64,000 nucleotides of DNA from Phaeotremella fagi (taxonomy: Eukaryota; Basidiomycota; Tremellomycetes; Tremellales; Phaeotremellaceae). Every line of letters begins with the position of its first letter. Positions within the stretch are counted from its first letter, which is position 1. Under the pieces are notes generated by a model. It made no database searches, was not told the DNA's origin, and saw only the letters and a program-made list of their open reading frames with translations. Made by a program: the position numbers and the translations under genes. The DNA is taken from positions 496,001-560,000 of the forward strand of contig BCHU01000011.1 of the NCBI GenBank assembly GCA_001599715.1. Reading direction: 5' to 3'. Shown here one piece after another: positions 46,944 to 57,148 of this stretch.

Positions 46944-49615
46944 ATGTCGATCAAAATATCCCAACTTCGAGCTGAACTGAGCCCCAACGGTGTGGGAATC
47001 CAAACCTCAACACCTCGTTTGTCATGGAGGTTTGAGAATGGTCCCGAGAACTGGAAACAAGCAGAATACCAAGTTGAAATAGAAAGAGTAAGTTAGAATT
47101 GATGACCTGAAACAGGTGCATGGCGTGTACTGACAACACACAGTCCGGTAAACCAATCGAAACCTATTCGCGACTTACGGATCAATCCGTACTTGTAGAC
47201 TGGCCATCTACTCCGCTGCAAAGTCGGGAGCAGGCTCAAGTAAAAATTAGAGTCCGGGGTATAACAGGAGAATGCAGTGATTGGGAAACACTCTTGGTGG
47301 AACCAGGACTACTAAACCGCTCAGATTGGTTAGCCCATCCAGTATCTTGTGAACTGCCACCACCAAATGCGCCAAAACGTCCATTTCGTCTTCGACAGGT
47401 ATTCAACCTTACCACCGTAAACAGCGCAAGACTCTATATCACAGCTTTAGGTTTGTATGAACCATATCTGAATGGAAAGAGGATCAGTGAAGATCTGTTA
47501 TCACCAGGTTGGACGAGTTATCATTCTCGTTTGGCTTATCAGACATATGACGTGACCCATCTTTTGAAGGCTGGAGAGAACGTTTTAGGCGCTTGGGTAG
47601 GAGAAGGATGGTTCGCTGGAAGATTGGGTTATCACGGTGGTACGAGAGATATCTATGGTTCTAGACCAGCTCTCCTGGCTCAATTGGAAATTGATGGTAA
47701 ATTTATCGGTAACGATGGATGGGAATGGTCTCATGGTGCTCTTCTCTCATCAGAGCTGTACAACGGTGAAAGCTACGATTCAACCCTTGGCGATTCAGAT
47801 TTCACTCCTGAAGATTCTGAATGGAAACAGGCAGAATCCGTCGATCTACCTGATATCGATCTTTTCGCTTCTCAAAGTCCTCCAGTTCGAATAGTTCGTA
47901 CAGTCCCCTCAAAAGAAATCATCACCACTCCTTCTGGTAAAACCATTATCGATTTCGGTCAAAATTTCGGAGGTGTGGTTAGATTCCTATCCGACCCACC
48001 AACTGAATCTACAGAAGTGATCATCAGACATGCGGAGGTATTAGAACATGGAGAATTGGGAACCAGACCACTTCGTTATGCTGATGCCACCGAGAGAATC
48101 AAATTAGGTGGTCGTTCTGTAAAAGGTTACATGCCTAAATTTACGTTCCACGGTTTCAGATACGCCGAAGTCACTGGATGGCCAGGTTTGACTCTAAACG
48201 ACATCGAAGGAGTCGTCTTCCATTCTTCCATGGAACTATCTGGTGATTTCACTTGTTCTCACGAACTCATCACACGTCTTCACGCAAATTGCGTTTGGTC
48301 AACAATGGCCAACACGATTTCTGTCCCCACCGACTGTCCTCAGCGAGACGAACGGTTAGGTTGGACAGGTGACATTTGTGTTTTCTCACCTACAATGTCG
48401 TATCTCTTTGATACTTCTGGTTTCCTCACTGAATGGTTGAAAGATCTCTATCACGATCAGAAACGTCTCAACGGGATCGTACCCATTTTCTCACCAGATC
48501 CTGGAACAGACGTCTCCACACCAGAAGCTATATGGGGTGACGCTGCGGTTCTAACTCCTCATGATCTCTTCCTCGCTGATGGCGATAAGAAGGTTTTATC
48601 TGATCAATATGAATCTGTCAAGTTGTGGCTTGGTCAAGGTGTCCGAAGAGAATCTAACGGTCTATGGAGTCGAGACCAGGATCAATTGGGAGATTGGCTC
48701 GCACCTCAAGCTCCACCAGAAACACCTAACATGGGTCCCACCGATAATTTGTTTGTTGCGGACGCTTGGTTAATCCATTCTACCAAGACAGCAGCAAAAA
48801 TTGCCAGGGTTATTGGTAAAAATATCGACGCCGACATCTTAGAAGCTCAAGCAGACGATCTTACAGAAGCATTCTATGACGAGTACGTCACTGCGTCTGG
48901 ACGATTGGTTAGTGAAACTCAAACTGCTCTGTGTCTTTTGTTGCGATACAAAATCTTCCGTCAACAAAAGAACGGTAAATCTGTCGATTATCGTACAATC
49001 TTCTCTCGAAGATTACAAGAACTAGTTCGAAGAGCCAATTGGCTCGTTGACACTGGATTTGCTGGTACCCCAATCGTTCTTCAAACACTGGCAGATCACG
49101 GACACATCAACGACGCCTATCGAATGTTACAATCCAAAAAATGTCCATCGTGGTTATACACTGTACTACTGGGTGGTACAACGATCTGGGAAAGATGGGA
49201 TTCGATGCTTTCAGACGGAAGTATCAATCCAGGTGAAATGACAAGTTTCAATCATTACGCTCTGGGCAGTGTGGCGAGTTTCATGCACGAATACATTGGT
49301 GGTTTATCGTCTTCAGAGGCAGGTTGGAAGAAGGCACTCATCCGTCCTCGTCCAGGTGGTACGATCACTTCAGCTTCCACTTGGCATATGAGTCCCTATG
49401 GACGATACTCTGTTGATTGGGTTGTTAGAGATAGGAAATTCGAGGTGGTAGTAGACATCCCCCCGAATTGTTCTGCTAACATAGAACTTCCTGGTTTGGT
49501 CCAGACTGTAGGTAGTGGGAAACACATTTTCAAAGTCGATTTTGAGATGCCTGTGTTCCCACCACCTATTTATGAACCTCACTTTGCTCCCATTAGACCA
49601 AATGAGTGGGTGTGA
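46944..49615 (+). CDS. Alpha-L-rhamnosidase, GH78
   Basis: GH78 enzymes release terminal alpha-L-rhamnose from plant flavonoid glycosides and pectic oligosaccharides by inversion. Two exons (46944-47087, 47144-49615) give 871 aa, the usual size. Domains in order: an N-terminal fibronectin-like part (TPRLSWRFENGPENWKQAEY); the carbohydrate-binding-like beta domain (LYITALGLYEPYLNGKRISE; GENVLGAWVGEGWFAGRLG); a concanavalin-like part; the (alpha/alpha)6 barrel with the signature VPTDCPQRDERLGWTGD, holding the catalytic acidic residues, and GGTTIWERWDSM; and the C-terminal beta domain (RPRPGGTITSASTWHMSPYG). No signal peptide is present, so the enzyme should be cytosolic and act on imported rhamnosides. 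It sits between the zinc-cluster regulator and the sugar transporter. Confidence 0.95.
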
Positions 49616-50214
49616 ATGGGAACTTTTGTAATTTTGTAGAGTTGCTTATGAACGATTTGTAAATATGCCACCGGTTACCGTTCATCGTTATCGTCATGTA
49701 CCACCCTTTCAACGTTGTCATCATGCATTAAGATAGGGTCAGCTTAAAATTATACATATATAGCATGAGCAACAACACATTAGAAGTCACGTGCATTGAA
49801 CTAAGCGCACAGGCCGCTATGATGAAACTGAAACTGAGTTACCATCATCACACTCTACTTCCTTTGGGAACAAAGACAAAAACGTCGCAACTACATCTGT
49901 TTTCAGCCCAATCATCGAATCTACATGCTTCTCAGAAGCTCAGAAGCAAGTGTTGGAGCCATTTTCGCTTTCGGTATAACTCTGAACCGCGAGCACCAAT
50001 TCCATAGGCTAAGTTATCCGAGGCGGAGCAATGCAGTGGCCCTATGGGGTAAATAGCCCCCAGATCACAAGCATCCGGGGCAACTGCGATCATTCGTTTT
50101 TTTACTTTCATCTATAAAAGGCAGCAATCAATCGTTCATGTGAACAATCAATATCCACCTCCTCTTCAAACTGATCAAAATCAGATCTTTAACCACTTGG
50201 AAATCTAAATCATC
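49616..50214. promoter_or_regulatory. Promoter region of the sugar transporter
   Basis: This 599-bp stretch contains ACCGGTTACC (49670-49679), the reverse complement of the site in the regulator/rhamnosidase promoter, here within CGGTTACCG. A CCGAGGCGG pair lies at 50018-50026. Two sites fit the CreA/Mig1 consensus SYGGRG, CCCCAG (50058-50063, minus strand) and CCGGGG (50075-50080), suggesting carbon repression. A TATA box, TATAAAAG (50113-50120), lies about 95 bp upstream of the ATG. No gene is seen in it. Regulatory roles are inferred from consensus only. Confidence 0.55.
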
Positions 50215-52114
50215 ATGTCTCATAATCAAATTGAAGAAAAACAAGACATCTATCATGGCGAACAACATATGTCGGAATTAGGTACTTCGCCTATGGACGC
50301 TAAGGTCGATGCACTTGCTTTCGGTCAAGTAGCTACTGGATACGAGACCTTATCGGTCCTTCAGACTATCAAGAAATTCCCATTATGTTTCGCTATCTGT
50401 TTCGCTGCGACTTTCGCAGGTGCAACTGATGGTTATCAGAGTGAGTCAATACTTTGTTTTTGGAATGTATTACTGACATCGAAAACAGTCGGTATCAACG
50501 GTAACATCATTGCCAACCCTGGTTTCGTCAAGCAATTCGCTACTACCACAGACGCTACTGGAGCTCCAGCTCTCTCAGCACCGGTTTTGTCGGCAATTGG
50601 TACAATCCAATCTGTTGGACAAATTATTGGAATGACTTCCTTGCCATTGTAGGTTTTCAAAAATCCTGATCTGTTCGTTTCACTAACGTTTTCAGCCTTG
50701 CTACTCGTTACGGTCGTAAACCAGCCATGTATCTTCTTTGGATCATTCTCGCCGCTTCCGTTATTTGCGAATCTACCGCGATGACTTGGCAAGTATGGGT
50801 AAGTCGTCAACACCAAACAGTACTGACCCTGACCAGTTCGTCGCCAAACTCTTTTCTGGTATCGGAGTTGGATCACTTCAATTCATCACCCCAACCTACG
50901 TCTCTGAAGTTGCACCAACCAGAGTCCGCGGTTTCCTTTTGATGATGTACAATTTCTGGTTCTCAGTCGGAACGACAATGGGTCCAGTCGCCCTTCAAGT
51001 CATGTCAACCTACGCCCCTGACGATTTCAGAACACCAATCTACACTCAATGGTCACAAATCGGATTGATGCTTATTATCTACATCCTTCTTCCTGAATCA
51101 CCAGCTTGGTGCGCTTCAAGGGATCTTGAAGAACGTGCCAAGAAAAGTCTTAGACTTATTTACAGAGGTGTCGAGGGTTTCGACGTCGATCGACAATATG
51201 AAGTTTTGCATGAGACTATCGTCCATGAAAGAGCTGTTGCTAAAGAGACCAAACGTGACAAGTGGTATGCTATCTTCCAAGGTCCTAATCTTGTATGTTT
51301 TCCCCCAGTGCTTCTTGTTCTTGACTGACTCTTGATAGAAACGTACAATCGCCAGTACTTGGGCTTTAACCTCTCAACAAGTCCTCGGTCTTACCCTGTT
51401 CTACACCTACGCCAGTTACTTTTTCCAGATTGCTGGTTTCGCCGATCCCTTCGCTATCACCTGTCTCACCAACGGGATCCAACTTGGTATCATTTGGATC
51501 GTCGCTGCCTCGGTCGACGTTGTTGGTAGACGTAACATCTGTTGTGGTGGTCTCACTACCATGTGTGTTGCCGTCACACTTATTGGTATTCTCGGAGTCG
51601 TCCCTGCTACAAACGCTGGTGACAAGTTACTCGTTTTCTTCTCTTGTATCTTTAGTGAGTCTAACCACCTTTTTTGTCATCACAAACTAACGTTACCTAG
51701 TTGTCGGGTTGCAATGTTCAGGTTCAACTGGTTGGGGTTTCGTTGGAGAACTTTCTTCTCAAAGATTACGTCCATATACCGCTGGTTTCGCTTCTGCCAT
51801 CTCATGTGTCGGTGGAGTTATCATGAACGTTCTTGTTCCTTACATGTTGAACACCACAGCTTGGAACTGGGGATTAAAAGTGAGTCAAGCCGATTGAAAG
51901 ATGAATTCGTTCTAACAACTATCAGACTGCCTTCTTCTACACTGGTCTCGGAGCACCATTCGCCATTGCCTCATGGTTCATCATTCCTGAACCCAAGGGA
52001 TTGACTGCTGCCGAACTTGACGAACTGTTCGAATCAGGAGTCAAGGTTTGGAGATTCCACAAGACCAAGACTTCTCTTCAGAAACAAATTGAAGCTGAGC
52101 AAATGCAAAATTAG
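50215..52114 (+). CDS. MFS sugar transporter, probably for rhamnosides
   Basis: This is a 12-helix sugar-porter protein of about 530 aa on several exons (the first 50215-50441). Landmarks: helix 1 with PLCFAICFAATFAGATDGYQ; the loop 2-3 motif ATRYGRKPAM; AKLFSGIGVGSLQFITPTYV followed by SEVAPTRVRG; the PESPAWCASRDLEERAKKSL after helix 6, with Ala in place of the usual Arg/Trp; TSQQVLGLTLFYTYASYFFQ in helix 7; VDVVGRRNICCGGL; and the ending PEPKGLTAAELDELFESGV. The long polar N-terminus and overall pattern resemble fungal alpha-glucoside transporters. Substrate identity as a rhamnoside is inferred only from adjacency to a cytosolic GH78 enzyme and a shared promoter motif. Confidence 0.88.
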
Positions 52115-52299
52115 GGAGATGAAGATTGATGCGAACGGTGCGGTTTGGTTCATAGCTTATGGTCTGTACAAATAAAGTGTTGGGATGCATCAAGGTTCTG
52201 TTTTTCCAGATGATGATGTAGCACTGCAAGTGGGGATAGTGTTCAATTCCCTTACAGAAGATATGACATACATCATCAGTCCAATTCCCTACGAAACCG

Positions 52300-53446
52300 T
52301 TACAGTATCCTTTCACGACTCGACCTCGGTGCAGGAAGATTAGCAGCCACCCTAAAGCTCTGTTTCAACAATCTTGCAGCCTCCTTATTAACCCAAGAAG
52401 ATCTCATACAACCAAGATCAGAAATTTCCCAACCGGACGGACATTCAAAAACACATTTCCCATCAACACAAGAAGCCATCGCCATTGGATCGAATTCGGT
52501 GCAATCTTCTCCTTCACCTGGACAACCGCCACAAGACTGCAGCGAGGAACTAGTTTGTAAACATTCCATTCGGGTGATCTTTCCTTTTTTAACTGGACAA
52601 GCTGAGTAGCCTGGTTGACAATGGATTGATTGAGGTGAGCGTTTACGATAAGCTGTTGAGGTGGCTGTACATGTCGTTTTGGTTGTATCTGGTGCATAAC
52701 CGAGTCCACATGTCGTACATTGACCAGTAGATGTAGCTCCAGGTGGAGCAATTTGATTTGCCGAACAACTCGTACAACTTGAGCTCGTTCCTGAGGTCGA
52801 GAATGACCCACCTGAACATTGGGCTGCACATTTCGTACTTGGATTAGTGTAGAAACCAGCTGACGGTGTGAAACATTGACCGGAATTACTTGATCCTGCT
52901 GGGGAGGTCTGTCCTGAATTACATTGTTGACAGAATGAGTTGACATTGTTAGAATAGGTACCACACTAAGCTCTGATCAGTACATATAATGTTTACCATA
53001 AAAGAAAGACCCACAGCACAAATCCAACATGGTTGAGCTCCAGTCGAAATCCAACCAGGTGGACAATAAGGACAATTATACTGTGCACCAGGAGAATAAG
53101 AATACGTTCCATCCATACAGTTTTGACATTGATCTTGACTTTGACTAGTTCTCGTGCCGACTGGACAAATCGCACATGGTTTACTACCGTTTGAAGCCCA
53201 ACCTGAAAGACATTTTGGACATCCTGCAGAACCAGCTGTACCGGCAGGTGCATAACTTCCTCCACTACATGATTGACATCCGTTGTTACTGCCGTTTGAA
53301 TATGTTCCATCGGGACAGGCGACACATTGACCGTTGTTCAGATAGTATCCGTCTTGGGTACATGAAACAGCGGTTGATACCGTATATTGAAGAAGTGATA
53401 GACTTGCCAGGATCAATGTTGAAAACACTCGAGTTGATTTTATCAT
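52300..53446 (-). CDS. Secreted Cys-rich protein, PriA-like
   Basis: Two exons, joined at the 52965 acceptor, give a Cys-rich protein of about 360 aa. A signal peptide is clear (STRVFSTLILASLSLLQYTV, cleavage near VSTAVSC). It is followed by repeated modules of the type CPDGTYSNGSNNGCQSCSGG and CPVGTRTSQSQDQCQNCMDG, resembling GCC2/GCC3 or TNFR-like cysteine repeats, with Gly/Thr/Ser between. After the repeats lies a region with an RKRSP site and a second conserved Cys-rich end (MASCVDGKCVFECPSGWEIS, then LGCMRSSW), as in the Lentinula PriA family. It should be extracellular or cell-wall bound; function is unknown. A TATAAAG lies at 53525-53519, about 75 bp upstream. Confidence 0.8.
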
Positions 53447-54505
53447 GATGTCTCGAATATGATTTGGCTCAACACTGAATGAATTGGGTTTAACGAAGTA
53501 ACTCCCATACCATCATGTCTTTATACTCCCTCAAACTCGACATTCACAACCAACAAAAGCATGACATTTTTCCCGTAATAAACGTCGACATCGACAAACG
53601 TCTCGATCGGGAAGAAGCATTGACGTTGACGGAGGCGAGTAAACGCCTCTCGTAAGAACAAGGGCGAAGAATGACTGAAATCTTTGGAAAGACGTGCCTA
53701 AGCGTAATAATGCCGTTACAACCAACCTCTGGTATCTGTTATCATTATTATCGGAGTCTAAATCATAAACCATAAATTCATCTGTTCAGCGTTGGTTGAA
53801 GACGGAGTAAAGAACAATGCTTGTTTGAGGTTGCGGGAGGGTACGGGAACGATTTCGTGTCTCAGATTCGTAGGTGGCGTTGAAGTGCCACTTTACTTTT
53901 ACTGCGATTCTATGTTATGGATTTCATTTCTTCTAATCCAGGAGGGTTCCTAGCGCTATGCATACTAGACACCCCTGGTATAGCTAGGTCCCCTTGAATC
54001 TTGGTGGGTAAGGAGGAAGCAAGTGAATGTCTCGGAAAAGCAACGGCCATCTTATGTTTCAAATGAGTAGTTATTCCGAGGTACCTTCTGAACTGCGATT
54101 ATTGAAGCCTTTAATGTTCATAGGGTACAAAGATTCCCAAAACGCTATTGAACTTGAAGTATAACGTAACTTTTATAGCCATCACAACATCAGAATGTCA
54201 CCCAGATCTTGAAAGAACAATCCTAAAGTGGTTCTTTCTCGAGGAACCTTGAAATCGGAACCACAAAGTCCGAGCGTTTCAAGTTTTCACGTTCTCGTTG
54301 TTCCGTCCCTGATCTCAGTTTACATAACGTTGTCTATTCGGCTACCGATGAAAATATTACGAGACACTGAATAGATAATGTCCGAGTTGCATAAGCGTAA
54401 CGACTGATTATTCTACATTGTCCATTAGATACCTCAAACGATGTCCTGAAGAGAAAAAACACAAGAAAACGAAATCACACAAGATGTATGGGCGCAGTCA
54501 AGACT
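53447..54505. other. Intergenic region of about 1.06 kb
   Basis: Apart from the TATA box of the PriA-like gene near 53520, I see no gene, RNA or clear repeat. One copy of the 13-mer AAGTGCCACTTTA lies at 53883-53895. Short open frames here have no coding character or splice logic. This is one of the largest gaps in the window. Confidence 0.45.
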
Positions 54506-55557
54506 TTAAACCAGTCCCTCTTTCCATTTTGCACTTAAACGTTTTCTAAGCGCTGCGGTGTCAACTTGACGAGCTTTGATGTTATCTTCAGCGAAGATTC
54601 CTCGTCTCATGTTTCCGAGACCTGTGGTGATAGCCTGACAGAGTGTTTGCGGACAGACTGAATCTGAACCTTCCGGGATGGATTTGACGAATGAAACTCC
54701 TGAACCGCTCTACAGGTGATTTATCAGCCGCAGTATCTTTTTGGGAGAGTGAAGACTCACCTGGACGTAGAGACATGATACGTCTGTTGATGTTCCGCAA
54801 TTATACAACACCTGATTGGAAGTTACAGAGACACCCAATCCATTTCCATTTTCTACACCGTCACTCCCACCATCTATCTGTGAGTTACTGATGAAGATTT
54901 GGTTGTTGTTACTGTCAAAAGGGCAGACGAAGGATGGTTCTAAAGATCAGTCAGTTCTTGGTCAGAAGAGATACGTACCCATACCAGCTTGTGCTCTCTC
55001 TTCGATCGCTTTTCTTCGATAGTTGACCCCTGGTGAGGGTTGAGGAACATTCGAAGATGGCGTTGGACAATCGGTATTAACTGGATTATCGCTGCCCGGT
55101 GTAAGACTTTCCTGTGAACTCTATCAGTCTGAGTCTAATACTGAAGACTCACTCCTCCACCACCGACAAAATGACAAGTGAAAGCTGACTATAAACCCAT
55201 TTAGACATTGAAACACCAGTAAATCAGTAGATGACTCACGTTATCAAACCCATATTGACAAAATAGCTCGAAATCGTTGACACTGGTTTGATAACTAGCT
55301 GGAGCGGAGTTGTAGGGAACGAATGTGGTTATCCCTGTTAAGGTTTGAAGACCGCTTTTAGACTCGGCTGGACCTAAATCAAATTAGAGACCTCTGAGAA
55401 TTGTAATTTACTTTGGGACGAACATACAAAATCCCCAATAAGCTTTATCGATCGTTTCGCGATTTGGACAATTGTATTTGACCGTAGTGTCTCGACTAGG
55501 AATTGTCTGGGCTTCGATGAGAGAAAAGAAGATTGAGAAGAGTAATAACTGGAGCAT
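54506..55557 (-). CDS. Secreted protein of unknown function
   Basis: Six exons can be joined in phase. The first begins MLQLLLFSIFFSLIEAQ, a signal peptide with cleavage after EAQ, then TIPSRDTTVKYNCPNRETID. Later exons carry TFVPYNSAPASYQTSVNDFE, CQYGFDN, SAFTCHFVGGG, VNYRRKAIEERAQAG, EPSFVCPFDSNNNQIFISNS, SCLYVQ and VCPQTLCQAITTGL, ending ALRKRLSAKWKEGLV. About eight Cys suggest disulphides; a dibasic YRRK site and a second RRG site could be processed. I do not recognise the family. It lies in a run of three genes for predicted secreted proteins and is divergent from the tail-collar gene. Phase agreement at all junctions is good evidence for a real gene. Confidence 0.75.
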
Positions 55558-56048
55558 AATGGAGGCGGTTTTACAGATACAAATGAGAAGCCAAGTGGGG
55601 AAGAATTCAGCTCCTCCTATAGAACTTTAAGATCTACAAGGACACGACGTGAAGCAGGAAGAAATCCTGTGCTATTTTAATGCTGTAACTCCAAAGTTGT
55701 TTACTTCCATTCAATTCGACCATCAATCCTTTTCCTCTTGACAACGGCGATGTCAAGTGATCATAGCATAAATACAATCAAGCTTTGACTTTTGTTGGCG
55801 TTTCAAAGGAAAAGGTGCTCTGTCAATTTGATGGTGTTAAACTTCCGACTTTTTATCGAAAGCTGTACTTGTTTCCTCGTCCTTTTCGTCCTTGTGTGGA
55901 AACAGTTAGAAGAGTTGTTATTCCTTAATACGTATAAGTATCACATCTAAAACACCCCTTTCTACAACTTTTCCCCATTTTTCAGATTTTAATCACTATA
56001 ATTGATAATAAACAATCCCTAATCACATCGAGTAATACATAAACCACG
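55558..56048. promoter_or_regulatory. Divergent promoter between two secreted-protein genes
   Basis: This 491-bp stretch lies between the start codons of the unknown secreted protein and the tail-collar protein. It is A/T-rich with a TACGTATAAGTA at about 55929 on the plus side. No gene or repeat is recognised. Confidence 0.4.
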
Positions 56049-56786
56049 ATGACCCTCAAAATCCTCACCTATCTCCTTCTCGCTACCGTCTCACTTCAAA
56101 CCGCGTTAGCAGGTGCCAACCCTTTCCTCGGTGAAATCATGATGTGGACATCATCAAAACCTCCACAAGGTTGGGCAATATGTAACGGTCAATTACTACC
56201 TATCAGCATCAATCCAGCGCTCTTCGCTATAATCGGTACCACCTACGGTGGAGATGGAATAACCAATTTCGCTCTTCCTAATCTATCCGGTAGATTCGCT
56301 ACTGGTCTCGCTTCTAGTCCCATCGGTACCACAGGTGGTAATTCAGGTTCAGTTCCTATAACTGGTTCAGCAGTTGGTTCAATCCCTATTACAGCTAATA
56401 ATCTTCCACCACATACTCATCCTGCTCAATTCTCTGGTCAACCTTCGACCAACACCTTCAACCAACAGATCCAAGTTGCCACTACCCCAGGTCAAATCAC
56501 TCCTCAAACTGGTAGTACTTTCTCGCAAGGTTCCAATTCAGGTACTGGGATCGCTAACATTTATCTCCCACCTAACACTCCAGCAAGTTTCGTAGAGATT
56601 AACGGCGGTTCTCAAACTTTCACTACTACTTCCAGCGGTTCGGTTACTGTTGGTTCAACTGGTGGTGGTGCTCCTCTTAATGTTAACCTTGGGGTTTCTG
56701 GTACGGCTAGTGTTCCACTTCCACCTTTCCTTACTATCAACTACGTTATTGCTCTTCAAGGTATCTTCCCAACTCTCAGTACATAG
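56049..56786 (+). CDS. Secreted phage-tail-collar (MdpB-type) domain protein, likely of bacterial origin
   Basis: This is a single-exon ORF of 245 aa. Residues 1-21 are a strong signal peptide (TYLLLATVSLQTALAG). The next part matches the phage tail collar domain found in bacterial microcystin-dependent (MdpB) proteins: FLGEIMMWTSSKPPQGWAIC, NGQLLPISINPALFAIIGTT, YGGDGITNFALPNLSGRFAT. A low-complexity Gly/Ser/Thr/Asn/Pro middle with PPHTHPAQF follows, and the typical ending PFLTINYVIALQGIFP. The family is mainly bacterial and phage-borne; the lack of introns among intron-dense neighbours and the added signal peptide suggest horizontal transfer and later adaptation to secretion. Codon use was not measured. 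Function in a fungus is unknown; adhesion or cell-surface roles are possible. Confidence 0.88.
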   Translation: MTLKILTYLLLATVSLQTALAGANPFLGEIMMWTSSKPPQGWAICNGQLLPISINPALFAIIGTTYGGDGITNFALPNLSGRFATGLASSPIGTTGGNSGSVPITGSAVGSIPITANNLPPHTHPAQFSGQPSTNTFNQQIQVATTPGQITPQTGSTFSQGSNSGTGIANIYLPPNTPASFVEINGGSQTFTTTSSGSVTVGSTGGGAPLNVNLGVSGTASVPLPPFLTINYVIALQGIFPTLST

Positions 56787-57148
56787 TCTCTTCACTTTTT
56801 TCTATACTTTTTGAGAACATTACACTCTTTTCGATGGACTTTATATTCCTTTTTCATGGACTTTCTCGCGTTTTATCGGTGTCTTTACGTTTCAACTTTC
56901 TAATCTTTGGTTTGAATTTCGATCTTCAGGCAATGTACATTCCTTTGAATACTATAGCCTCTCCTGATGATGTGATTGGTGGCATGCAACACCCAGATTC
57001 CATTGTTCTTCTGTAAAGTCAGTAGCTGAAGGAAGCTTCTCGAGTGACTAACCGCCACACTACAGTAACTGTTTCACTGAGTCCAGTCAACCGTCAATAG
57101 CTTCAACATCTCTATCTCTACTTCTTACTCTTACTTTCACCAACCAAA
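56787..57148. other. Intergenic region after the tail-collar gene
   Basis: This 362-bp stretch holds the 3' UTR of the tail-collar gene and the promoter of the next plus-strand gene. It is T-rich at first and pyrimidine-rich before 57148. Nothing else is seen. Confidence 0.4.

Noticed and set aside
53531..53773. Minus-strand open frame of 80 codons upstream of the PriA-like gene.
   Set aside because: It lies across the likely promoter region and has no conserved features.
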